Shown one piece after another: positions 1 through 5,830 of a stretch of DNA of 7,578 nt (the first letter of the stretch is position 1; each line of letters starts with the position of its first letter). The notes beneath the pieces were generated by a model. The model was not told the DNA's origin and ran no database searches. It saw only the letters and a program-made list of their open reading frames with translations. Source of the DNA: Rhodospirillales bacterium (GTDB lineage Bacteria; Pseudomonadota; Alphaproteobacteria; Acetobacterales; Acetobacteraceae); assembly GCA_025352915.1 (NCBI GenBank), contig JANXSA010000135.1, positions 1 through 7,578 of the forward strand, read 5' to 3'. The position numbers and the translations under genes were made by a program.

Positions 1-20
1 AATGGATGAAGTTTTTTTGC

Positions 21-42
21 TTCTTTTTGTTCACAAAAAGAA
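21..42. repeat. AT-rich perfect palindrome downstream of the SDR
   Basis: TTCTTTTTGT, then TC, then ACAAAAAGAA: two 10-base arms in perfect inverted symmetry, 3 bases beyond the SDR stop, with GTTTTTTTGC adjoining (11-20). On the SDR transcript it could fold, but no U-run follows it, so it is not a standard terminator. From memory, similar GTTCACAAAAAGAAG strings recur between genes in Acetobacteraceae genomes, so I call it a dispersed repeat. Confidence 0.6.
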
Positions 43-45
43 ATC

Positions 46-840
46 TTACCTTACTAACGCTCCCCCATCCACCGGCAGCTCCACCCCAGTGATGAAGTTC
101 GCCTCGTCGCTGGCCAGAAACAGCGCGGCATTCGCCACATCCCACCCCGTCCCCATTTTCCCCCGCAACGGCACCCGGGAGTCGCGTTCGGCGGCGATTT
201 CGGCGCGGGTGCGATTGGTGGCACGGGCGCGGGTGTCGACCGCCATTGGGGTGTCCATCAGGCCCGGCAGGATCACGTTGGCGCGGATGCCATAGGGGGC
301 GTTCTGGATGGCGAGTTGTTTGGTGAATTCCACCATCGCCGCCTTGGTGACCTTATAGGCGACGTAAGGGTAGTTCTCGTAGGCGGCGACGGACGAAATG
401 TTGATGATCACGCCGCTGTTCTGTGCCCGCATGATCGGGATGGCGTGCTTGGCGGCCATGATGCAGCCGCGCAGGTTGATCGCGCACAGCCGGTCGAACG
501 CCTCCTCGGTGAAGTCGGCCAGCACGGTATCGCCGCCGCCAAGGCTGACGCCGACGTTGTAGTGCAGGATGTCCACCCTGCCCCAGCGCGCATGGGCGGC
601 ATTGATCGCGGCGGCGAGCGAGGCCTCGCTGGTGGCATCGCCGATATGGGCCTCGGCGGTGCCGCCGTCCCTGACCGCGAGGGCGGCGGTTTGCTCGGCG
701 GAGGCAAGGTCGCGGTCGACTGCCCATACCTTCGCCCCTTCCTGGGCGAAGCGCAGCACGGTGGCACGCCCGTTGCCAACGCCTTCGCCGGGGCTCTGTC
801 CGGCGCCGATGACGACGGCCACTTTGTTCGCCAGGCGCAT
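46..840 (-). CDS. SDR family NAD(P)-dependent oxidoreductase (264 aa)
   Basis: Classical short-chain dehydrogenase/reductase, expected to oxidise an alcohol or reduce a carbonyl with NAD(P) in the cytoplasm; the substrate is unknown. The N-terminal Rossmann motif is an extended glycine loop, GAGQSPGEGVGNG (residues 12-24). The usual NNAG motif is replaced by HYNVG (93-97). The catalytic tetrad is readable as N122, S149, Y162 and K166 (Y-K-V-T-K). The tail has LPGLMDTPM (191-199) and a normal TGVELPVDGG C-terminal motif, so the length is full. I chose the ATG at 840 because GGAGGA lies 6 bases upstream and the family motif begins just after it; an upstream in-frame ATG at 900 would add 20 unlikely residues. 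It is divergent from the BaiN/RdsA gene. The stop codon lies inside a repeat-like GTAAGGTAAG string. SDR membership is certain; the reaction is not. Confidence 0.93.
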   Translation of the reverse strand: MRLANKVAVVIGAGQSPGEGVGNGRATVLRFAQEGAKVWAVDRDLASAEQTAALAVRDGGTAEAHIGDATSEASLAAAINAAHARWGRVDILHYNVGVSLGGGDTVLADFTEEAFDRLCAINLRGCIMAAKHAIPIMRAQNSGVIINISSVAAYENYPYVAYKVTKAAMVEFTKQLAIQNAPYGIRANVILPGLMDTPMAVDTRARATNRTRAEIAAERDSRVPLRGKMGTGWDVANAALFLASDEANFITGVELPVDGGALVR

Positions 841-926
841 TTGGTTTCCTCCAGGTTCGACTATGCTGGGCAGATCAGCACCCGCATCAGGACGGGTCAA
901 TCATGCGGCAGGCGGGCGCGGGGCCG
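841..926. other. Divergent intergenic region
   Basis: This 86-base gap must hold the promoters for both the minus-strand SDR and the plus-strand flavoprotein. I see only weak candidates: TTGACC on the minus strand at 902-897 with no good -10 box, and on the plus strand TTGGTT (841-846) with TATGCT (862-867) at a short 15-base spacing. No clear operator palindrome is visible. If the flavoprotein starts at 903 rather than 927, the gap is 62 bases. Confidence 0.4.
847..852 (-). promoter_or_regulatory. Ribosome binding site deciding the SDR start
   Basis: On the minus strand GGAGGA lies 6 bases before the ATG at 840. It favours this start over the longer frame that opens at 900, which would overlap the divergent promoter region. 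Confidence 0.75.
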
Positions 927-2099
927 ATGCAGAATTTCGACGTGATCATATTGGGCGCCGGGGCCGCAGGGCTGATGTGCGCGATGACCGCCGGCGCGCG
1001 CGGGCGGCGGGTGCTGCTGCTGGACCATGCCGAGGCGGCCGGGAAGAAGATTCTGATCAGCGGCGGCGGGCGCTGCAACTTCACCAATTTGGAAGTGGTG
1101 CCGGAGCGGTTCGTGTCGAAGAATCCGCATTTCGCCCGCTCGGCGTTGGCGCGCTACACGCAACACGATTTCATCGCGCTGGTCCGCAAGCACGGCATCG
1201 CGTTCCACGAGAAGACGCTGGGCCAGTTGTTCTGCGACGGATCGGCCCGCGAGATCGTGGCGATGCTGCTGGCGGAATGTGCGGCGGCCGGGGTGGCGCT
1301 GAAGCTCGGCTGCCGGGTCACCGGCGTCACCCGCGGGGAGGCGTTCACGGTGATGACCAGCGACGGACCCTTCAACGCCCCAGCGCTGGTGCTGGCGACC
1401 GGCGGATTGTCGATTCCGAAGATGGGGGCGACAGGATTGGCGTACGACCTGGCAACCCAATTCGCGCTGAAGCTGGCAGAAATTCGGCCCGGGCTGGTGC
1501 CGCTGACCTTCGGCGGCGACGACCTCGCGCTGATGCAGCCCTTGTCCGGCGTAGCGACCGAGGTGGTGGCGATGTGCGGCAAACGCGGCTTCCGCGAGGC
1601 GATGCTGTTCACCCATCGCGGATTGTCGGGGCCGGCGATCCTGCAGGTCTCGTCGTACTGGCGCGAGGGGATGGCGATCACGCTCGACCTGGTGCCGGGG
1701 CGGGATGTGCAGGCGCCACTGCTGGCGGCGAAGATGGCGCGACCCAACGCCTTGTTGCGCACGGTGCTGGGCGACCTGGTGCCGGCGCGACTGGCGGCAG
1801 CACTGGCCGCGCGGTTCGGCGATGCGGCGATGGCCACGCTGCGCGACAAGGCGTTGGGGGAGGTGGCGGCGGCGTTGCGTGGGTGGCGGTTGGAACCTTC
1901 GGGGACCGAGGGCTATGCCAAGGCAGAGGTGACGCTGGGGGGCGTGGATACATCGGCGCTGTCGCAGAAGACGATGGAGGCAATGGGCGTGCCGGGACTG
2001 TTCGTGGTGGGCGAGGCGGTCGATGTGACCGGCTGGCTGGGCGGTTATAACTTCCAGTGGGCGTGGTCCAGCGGGTGGTGTGCGGGCATGGCGGTTTAG
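927..2099 (+). CDS. BaiN/RdsA (YhiN, HI0933) family FAD-dependent oxidoreductase (390 aa)
   Basis: Soluble flavoprotein of the HI0933/YhiN family. Seen: an FAD-binding GAGAAG dinucleotide motif at residues 10-15, the family signature ISGGGRCNFTN (44-54), ATGG (157-160), FTHRGLSGPAIL (228-239), TLGGVD (336-341) and the C-terminal block DVTGWLGGYNFQWAWSSG (366-383). The length is normal. From memory, E. coli YhiN was identified as RdsA, which makes dihydrouridine in 23S rRNA, and a clostridial relative, BaiN, was proposed to reduce bile-acid intermediates. An rRNA role is therefore plausible here but not proven by sequence. Start choice: ATG at 927 gives MQNFDVIILGAG, the usual family N-terminus. 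ATG at 903 would add 8 residues and has AGGA about 10 bases upstream, so it cannot be excluded. The gene lies 58 bases upstream of the CoA-transferase operon on the same strand. Confidence 0.93.
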   Translation: MQNFDVIILGAGAAGLMCAMTAGARGRRVLLLDHAEAAGKKILISGGGRCNFTNLEVVPERFVSKNPHFARSALARYTQHDFIALVRKHGIAFHEKTLGQLFCDGSAREIVAMLLAECAAAGVALKLGCRVTGVTRGEAFTVMTSDGPFNAPALVLATGGLSIPKMGATGLAYDLATQFALKLAEIRPGLVPLTFGGDDLALMQPLSGVATEVVAMCGKRGFREAMLFTHRGLSGPAILQVSSYWREGMAITLDLVPGRDVQAPLLAAKMARPNALLRTVLGDLVPARLAAALAARFGDAAMATLRDKALGEVAAALRGWRLEPSGTEGYAKAEVTLGGVDTSALSQKTMEAMGVPGLFVVGEAVDVTGWLGGYNFQWAWSSGWCAGMAV

Positions 2100-2145
2100 C
2101 ACCTTCACGGCGCGGCGTGATCGGGCCAGACTTGCGGCAATCATC

Positions 2146-2153
2146 AGGAGGGG
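2146..2153 (+). promoter_or_regulatory. Ribosome binding site of CoA-transferase subunit A
   Basis: AGGAGGGG lies just before the ATG at 2158; its AGGAGG core is 6 bases from that start. This selects 2158 over the in-frame ATG at 2080, which overlaps the end of the previous gene and has no family homology in its extra 26 residues. Confidence 0.8.
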
Positions 2154-2157
2154 CGGC

Positions 2158-2904
2158 ATGGCCCGGCGGTCCAAGATTTTCGATAGCTTCGCGGAGGCGG
2201 TGGCGGACATCCCCGACGGCAGCAGCATTGCGTTTGGCGGTTTCGCGTATCCCGGCGTGCCGTTCAACCTGATCCGCGCATTGCTGGACCAAGGGGCGAA
2301 GGGGCTGACCTGCATCACCAACGGCACGGGCGGAGCGGCGGCGGACCGGATGCCGGATATCGGTATGCTGGTGGAAAACGGGCAGGTGGCGAAAGTGATC
2401 GCTGCATTTACCGCGCCGACACGGGCGTCGGACCGGATTCCGCTGACCAAGTTCGTCGATGAAGGCAAGGTCGTGGCCGAGCTGGTGCCGCAGGGCACGC
2501 TGGCGGAACGGCTGCGGGCCGCTGGGGCGGGCATTCCGGCGTTTTTCACCCCGACAGCGGTCGGCACGGAGTTGGCGGCCGGGCGGGAAACACGTCGGTT
2601 TGGCGGACGTGAGTACCTGCTGGAATACGCCATGCCGGTGGATGTGGCGTTCCTGCGGGCGTGGAAGGCGGATAGCTCGGGAAACCTGCTGTTCCGGCGC
2701 AGCCAGCGCAATTTCAATCCGATCATGGCGATGGCGGCGAAGCTGGTGATCGTCGAGGTCGAGGAGGATTTCGTCGAGCCCGGAGCGATCGATCCCGACG
2801 AGGTGCACACCTCGGGGATCTTTGTGCAGCGGATGGTGAAAATCCCGCCGCCGCCGGAAGGGTTGTGGCCGGGCCGGCGGCCGGAGAGGGTGTTGAAGTC
2901 ATGA
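2158..2904 (+). CDS. 3-oxoacid CoA-transferase family, subunit A (248 aa)
   Basis: Alpha subunit of a family I CoA transferase (SCOT/AtoD-like). It pairs with subunit B to move CoA between acyl groups and binds CoA. Seen: IPDGSSIAFGGF near the start (18-29), the strongly conserved PQGTLAERLRAAGAGIPAFF (111-130) followed by TPTAVGT, WKADSSGNL (169-177), RNFNPIM (184-190), and the long acidic block VEVEEDFVEPGAIDPDEVHT (199-218). The length is typical. It differs from common succinyl-CoA:acetoacetate enzymes in the substrate-side loop GFAYPGVPFNLI and in the stretch around residues 82-100, so the acid used could be something other than acetoacetate. The stop overlaps the start of subunit B (ATGA), which suggests translational coupling and fixed stoichiometry. 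The family is secure; the substrate is unknown. Confidence 0.93.
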   Translation: MARRSKIFDSFAEAVADIPDGSSIAFGGFAYPGVPFNLIRALLDQGAKGLTCITNGTGGAAADRMPDIGMLVENGQVAKVIAAFTAPTRASDRIPLTKFVDEGKVVAELVPQGTLAERLRAAGAGIPAFFTPTAVGTELAAGRETRRFGGREYLLEYAMPVDVAFLRAWKADSSGNLLFRRSQRNFNPIMAMAAKLVIVEVEEDFVEPGAIDPDEVHTSGIFVQRMVKIPPPPEGLWPGRRPERVLKS

Positions 2905-3563
2905 GCACGGGTTTGGAACGGCAGCAGATCGCCGATCGGCTGGCGCAGGAATTCAGGGATGGCTGGATCGTCAACCTGGGCGTGGGCATGCCGACGATGT
3001 GCTCGAACACGCCGATCGACACCGACATCATCTACCACTCGGAGAACGGGGTGATCGGCTCTGGGCCGGTGCTGCCCGATGGGCAGGAGGATGTGCACCT
3101 GGTCAATGCCGGCGGGCAGAATGTCTCGCTCAAGCCCGGCGCGGCGATCGTGCATCATGCCGACAGCTTTGCGATCATCCGCAGCGGGCGGATCGATGTG
3201 ACCGTGCTTGGCATCTATGAGGTGGCGTGCAACGGGGATTTCGCCAACTGGAAGGTGGCCGGGGCCAATGGCGGAGGGATTGGCGGGGCGATGGATTTGG
3301 CGGCCTGTGCCAAGCAGGTTTTTGTCATCCTTGAGCACGCGACGCGGGACGGCAAGCCGCGGTTGTTGGCGCAATGCGCCCTGCCGGTGACGGCGCGCGG
3401 GGTGGTGACGACAATTGCCACCAATCTCGGGCTGTTCAAGCCGATGGGCGACCGCTTCCTGTTGCGTGAAATCGCACCGGGGGTCAGCGTGGACGAGGTT
3501 CGTGCGGCGACCGGGGCGCCGGTCGAGGTGGCGGTGGATTTGCGGGTGATCCGGACGCTGTGA
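2901..3563 (+). CDS. 3-oxoacid CoA-transferase family, subunit B (220 aa)
   Basis: Beta subunit carrying the catalytic glutamate of a family I CoA transferase (SCOT/AtoA-like). Seen: NLGVGMPT (25-32) and the active-site motif SENG with E48, which by family knowledge forms the glutamyl-CoA thioester. Also seen are HADSFAIIRSGRIDVTVLG (86-104), NGDFANW (111-117) and GGAMDL (128-133), followed by DGKPRLLAQCALPVT (150-164). The length matches the family. The chosen ATG at 2901 overlaps the TGA of subunit A by four bases and has GAGAGGG about 10 bases upstream; an in-frame ATG at 2865 lies deep inside subunit A and adds no conserved sequence. Together the two subunits look intact and active. The physiological acid is not readable. 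Confidence 0.94.
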   Translation: MSTGLERQQIADRLAQEFRDGWIVNLGVGMPTMCSNTPIDTDIIYHSENGVIGSGPVLPDGQEDVHLVNAGGQNVSLKPGAAIVHHADSFAIIRSGRIDVTVLGIYEVACNGDFANWKVAGANGGGIGGAMDLAACAKQVFVILEHATRDGKPRLLAQCALPVTARGVVTTIATNLGLFKPMGDRFLLREIAPGVSVDEVRAATGAPVEVAVDLRVIRTL

Positions 3564-3591
3564 GCGGGCGGATCGGATGACCATTCGATAT

Positions 3592-3599
3592 AAGAAGGA
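3592..3599 (+). promoter_or_regulatory. Ribosome binding site of the small secreted protein
   Basis: AAGAAGGA lies 6 bases before the ATG at 3606. It is one of the better Shine-Dalgarno sequences in the window and supports translation of this small gene. A TTG at 3600 in the same frame is too close to it to be the start. The overlapping TATAAG looks like a -10 box, but I see no matching -35. Confidence 0.7.
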
Positions 3600-3605
3600 T
3601 TGACG

Positions 3606-3851
3606 ATGTACCGGATCATGATGGTGGCGATTGCCGCCGCACTGGCTTTCTCGCCGGCCTTGGCACAGCAGCCGGCGCCCGCCCCGACACCGCAGCCGGC
3701 GCGTGATGTGCCGTTCACGCGGGTGATGAGCGATGGGGCGTTGGTGCGTGGCGTGGACAGCAAGGATCGGATCCTGTTGCAACTGGGCAAGTATGTGTTC
3801 GTCTGCCGGCATGGCGATGGCAAGCCGGCGACCTGCGACCTGGTGAACTGA
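3606..3851 (+). CDS. Small predicted secreted protein, unknown function (81 aa)
   Basis: I do not recognise a family. Seen: a Sec-type signal peptide, MYRIMMVAIAAALAFSPALA (1-20), with a likely signal peptidase I cut after ALA, then a proline/alanine-rich linker QQPAPAPTPQPA (21-32). A short C-terminal domain follows (about 33-81), ending FVCRHGDGKPATCDLVN. It has only two cysteines, C67 and C77, which could form one disulfide in the periplasm. There is no lipobox and no second membrane segment. The gene lies 42 bases after CoA-transferase subunit B and 2 bases before the decarboxylase Pyr subunit, so it is probably co-transcribed with both. Its role may be unrelated to the enzymes despite this position. 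That it is a real gene is well supported by the ribosome binding site, signal peptide and packing. Confidence 0.8.
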   Translation: MYRIMMVAIAAALAFSPALAQQPAPAPTPQPARDVPFTRVMSDGALVRGVDSKDRILLQLGKYVFVCRHGDGKPATCDLVN

Positions 3852-3853
3852 GG

Positions 3854-4375
3854 ATGAGTGCTGCCGATGGGCCTGCATGGGCAAATGCGATGTATGACTA
3901 TCTCCGGGCGGAGGGGGTGACGCAGATCGCCTATGTGCCCGATGCCGGGCACAAGGTGATGATCGATCGGTCGCTGGCCGATGCGGATGCCCATTCGATT
4001 CCGCTGACCACCGAAGAAGAGGGGGTGGCGCTGCTGGCCGGGGCCGATCTCGGGGGCGCCAAGGGGGTGTTGCTGATGCAGTCCTCCGGGGTGGGCAATT
4101 GCATCAACATGCTGTCGTTGACGGCGGGGTCGCGGTTTCCGTTGTTGTGCATCGTCTCGATGCGCGGCGATTTCGGCGAGGGCAATCCATGGCAGTTCCC
4201 GATGGGGCGGGCAACGCAGGCCGTGCTGGAGGCGATGGGGGTTGTGGTGCTGCGCTGTGATGCGCCGGAGGATGTGATGCCGACGATCCGGGCCGCCTGT
4301 TCGATGGTGTGGGGCTCGGGCGAGGCGGTGGCGGTGCTGTTGGGGCAGCGGCTGCTGGGCGCGAAAAAGTTTTAG
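3854..4375 (+). CDS. Split ThDP-dependent decarboxylase, Pyr-domain subunit (173 aa; ComD-like)
   Basis: N-terminal (Pyr) domain of a thiamine-diphosphate 2-oxoacid decarboxylase, encoded as a separate polypeptide as in sulfopyruvate decarboxylase subunit alpha (ComD). Seen: AYVPDAGH (26-33), LTTEEEGVALLAGAD (51-65), where E55 aligns with the glutamate that activates the ThDP aminopyrimidine, QSSGVGNCINML (76-87), and a family-typical RGDFGEGNPWQFPMG (104-118). These blocks match the sulfopyruvate/phosphonopyruvate decarboxylase group better than pyruvate decarboxylase or acetolactate synthase. It must pair with the next gene, 12 bases downstream, which supplies the cofactor-binding domain. 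It starts 2 bases after the small secreted gene. No sulfolactate or phosphonate (PEP mutase) genes are nearby, so the true substrate is uncertain. Confidence 0.88.
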   Translation: MSAADGPAWANAMYDYLRAEGVTQIAYVPDAGHKVMIDRSLADADAHSIPLTTEEEGVALLAGADLGGAKGVLLMQSSGVGNCINMLSLTAGSRFPLLCIVSMRGDFGEGNPWQFPMGRATQAVLEAMGVVVLRCDAPEDVMPTIRAACSMVWGSGEAVAVLLGQRLLGAKKF

Positions 4376-4387
4376 GGGGCAGCAGGC

Positions 4388-4999
4388 ATGGCACAGTTGA
4401 AGCGCATCGCCGGGGTAAACCAGCCAGCGGCGACGCTGGACCGGCGCGAGGCGGTGCCGGCGCTGATCGAGCGGCCGCAGGATTGGCTGGTGGTGGCAGG
4501 CCTGGCCGGTACGGCGCAGGAGTTGTGCGCCATGACCGATGACGGGCCGAATGTGTTCGGGCTCGGCGGTGCGATGGGGGCGGGGCCGAGCATGGCGCTT
4601 GGGCTTGCCCTGGCGCAGCCGAACCGGCGGGTGCTGGGCATTACCGGGGACGGCGAGTTGCTGATGAATATCGGCGCGTTGGGCACGATCGCGCTGGCGG
4701 CGCCGGCGAACCTCAAGCTGGTCTGCGTCGATAACGGGCATTATGGCGAGACCGGCAACCAGGACAGCCAGACCGGGCTGGGGGTGCAGCTCGACCGGAT
4801 CGCCGCCGGGTTCGGGATTGCCGTTGTGCATACGATCAACACGATGGCCGATATGGCGGAAGGGCGGCGTATTCTGGCGGCGCCAGGGTTGGCGTTCATC
4901 CTGTTGCGGGTGAAGGAAGGCCCGGCGATGAAGAAGCCGCGCAGCCTGCGGCCGCATGTGGTGCGCGACCGGTTTCGCGCGGCCCTTCTGGGAAGGTAG
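4388..4999 (+). CDS. Split ThDP-dependent decarboxylase, PP-domain subunit (203 aa; ComE-like)
   Basis: C-terminal (PP) domain partner of the preceding gene; it binds the diphosphate of ThDP through Mg2+. Seen: GLGGAMGAGPSMALGLALA (58-76), typical of this fold, then the ThDP motif beginning GDGELLMN (87-94) and ending DNGHYGETG (115-123), with N116 as the expected metal ligand. QTGLGVQLDRIAAGFGI (128-144) and VKEGP (175-179) follow. The length agrees with ComE-type subunits, with a slightly extended N-terminus and a basic C-terminal tail (KKPRSLRPHVVRDRFR). With the Pyr subunit it should form a complete decarboxylase that turns a 2-oxoacid into an aldehyde plus CO2. It is the last gene of the apparent operon. 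Fold and cofactor are secure; the substrate is not. Confidence 0.9.
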   Translation: MAQLKRIAGVNQPAATLDRREAVPALIERPQDWLVVAGLAGTAQELCAMTDDGPNVFGLGGAMGAGPSMALGLALAQPNRRVLGITGDGELLMNIGALGTIALAAPANLKLVCVDNGHYGETGNQDSQTGLGVQLDRIAAGFGIAVVHTINTMADMAEGRRILAAPGLAFILLRVKEGPAMKKPRSLRPHVVRDRFRAALLGR

Positions 5000-5151
5000 A
5001 AGGCCAGGACCAGCTCTTCGCTCCGCCAGGTGCCTACGGCGTATCCACCCGGTGCCAGACAACTCCGGATTCCATTCAATTATTCGCCCAGCTGGGGGCG
5101 CAAAATTCCGCACAAATCCCACATCTGCTGATCGAAGAGATAGGGCGTGCG
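5000..5151. other. Intergenic region between decarboxylase and second SDR
   Basis: This 152-base gap has lower GC than the genes to its left. It contains one short GC hairpin, CGCCC-AGCTGG-GGGCG (5085-5100), followed by CAAAATTCC rather than a T-run, so it is at best a poor terminator. A promoter for the following SDR is expected here, but I cannot point to convincing -35/-10 boxes. Confidence 0.4.
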
Positions 5152-5829
5152 ATGGCTGAATGTGCAGTGGTGATTGGTGCTGGGGGAGTGGGAGCCGCGC
5201 TGGTGGTTGCGCTTCTGGCGGAAGGACGACAGGTAGCAGTCCTGGGGCGCAAGACGACTCCGCCGCTGGAGTTGTCGGATGAGGCCTCAATTGCAGCGGC
5301 CGCGGCGCATGTCGCGGCAATCGGCGTACCGCGGCTGGTCATCGATGCCACTGGCTTTCTGCACGGCGAAGGTTTCATGCCCGAGCGATCATGGCGCGAT
5401 GTGGATCCTGCGCATATGGCCCATGCTTTTGCGGTCAATGCCATCGGCCCTGCGTTGCTGATGAAGCACTTTCTGCCATTGCTGCCGCGACTGGGTCGCT
5501 CCGTGTTCGTCACACTATCAGCGCGAGTGGGCTCAATCGCTGATAACCGCTTGGGTGGCTGGTACGGCTATCGCGCAAGCAAAGCGGCATTGAACCAGCT
5601 GGTGCGTACGGCCGCAGTTGAGTTGCGGCGCCGCTCGCCCGAGGCGGTCTGCGTGGCGTTGCATCCGGGCACGGTGGAAACCGGGCTGTCCGCCCCATTC
5701 ACGCGTGCCGGATTGAATGTGCGCAGCGCGGACGTTGCAGCGGCGGAGTTGCTGGCAACGATTGCTGGGTTGGGGCCGTCAGACAGCGGCGGCTTCTTCG
5801 ACCACAAGGCCGCGGCTATACCCTGGTAG
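5152..5829 (+). CDS. C-factor-like SDR family oxidoreductase (225 aa)
   Basis: Short-chain dehydrogenase of the CsgA/C-factor-like branch. Seen: a compact nucleotide motif GAGGVG (9-14) replacing TGxxxGIG, DATGFLHG (65-72), which fills the NNAG region, NAIGPALLMKHFLPLL (96-111) with N96, the branch-typical LSARVGSIADNRLGGWYGY (122-140), and the catalytic Y140-R-A-S-K144. S123 or S128 is the likely catalytic serine. The end has LHPGTVETGLS (170-180) and closes with IPW, as this branch usually does. The length is full. Its codons are less GC-biased than those of the upstream operon (TCA, ATT, GCA and GGA are frequent), which may mean a different history. The ribosome binding site is weak. Its stop is one base from that of the convergent kinase. 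Substrate and physiological role are unknown. Confidence 0.9.
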   Translation: MAECAVVIGAGGVGAALVVALLAEGRQVAVLGRKTTPPLELSDEASIAAAAAHVAAIGVPRLVIDATGFLHGEGFMPERSWRDVDPAHMAHAFAVNAIGPALLMKHFLPLLPRLGRSVFVTLSARVGSIADNRLGGWYGYRASKAALNQLVRTAAVELRRRSPEAVCVALHPGTVETGLSAPFTRAGLNVRSADVAAAELLATIAGLGPSDSGGFFDHKAAAIPW

Positions 5830-5830
5830 A

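Noticed and set aside
569..2050. A 493-codon plus-strand frame spanning the divergent promoter region
   Set aside because: It crosses the SDR antisense and runs out of frame through the flavoprotein gene; no motif supports it.
2867..2882. GGCCG-GGCCGG-CGGCC hairpin near the end of CoA-transferase subunit A
   Set aside because: It lies inside coding sequence in a Gly/Arg-Pro-rich stretch; at this GC content such symmetry is common by chance.
897..3884. A 995-codon open frame on the minus strand
   Set aside because: It is antisense to the BaiN/RdsA and CoA-transferase genes, rich in Arg/His/Pro with no family motif, and is explained by the lack of stop codons opposite GC-rich coding DNA.
3854..4999. 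Naming the pair as sulfopyruvate or phosphonopyruvate decarboxylase
   Set aside because: The fold and subunit split agree, but no sulfolactate, coenzyme M, PEP mutase or phosphonate gene is in the window, so a specific substrate cannot be claimed.
5085..5100. Hairpin after the decarboxylase operon as an intrinsic terminator
   Set aside because: The stem is only 5 bp and it is followed by CAAAATTCC rather than a T-run, about 85 bases past the stop.
3215..5320. A 701-codon open frame on the minus strand
   Set aside because: It lies opposite the decarboxylase genes, whose ThDP motifs are clear; its translation has the low-complexity Arg/His/Pro look of a shadow frame.
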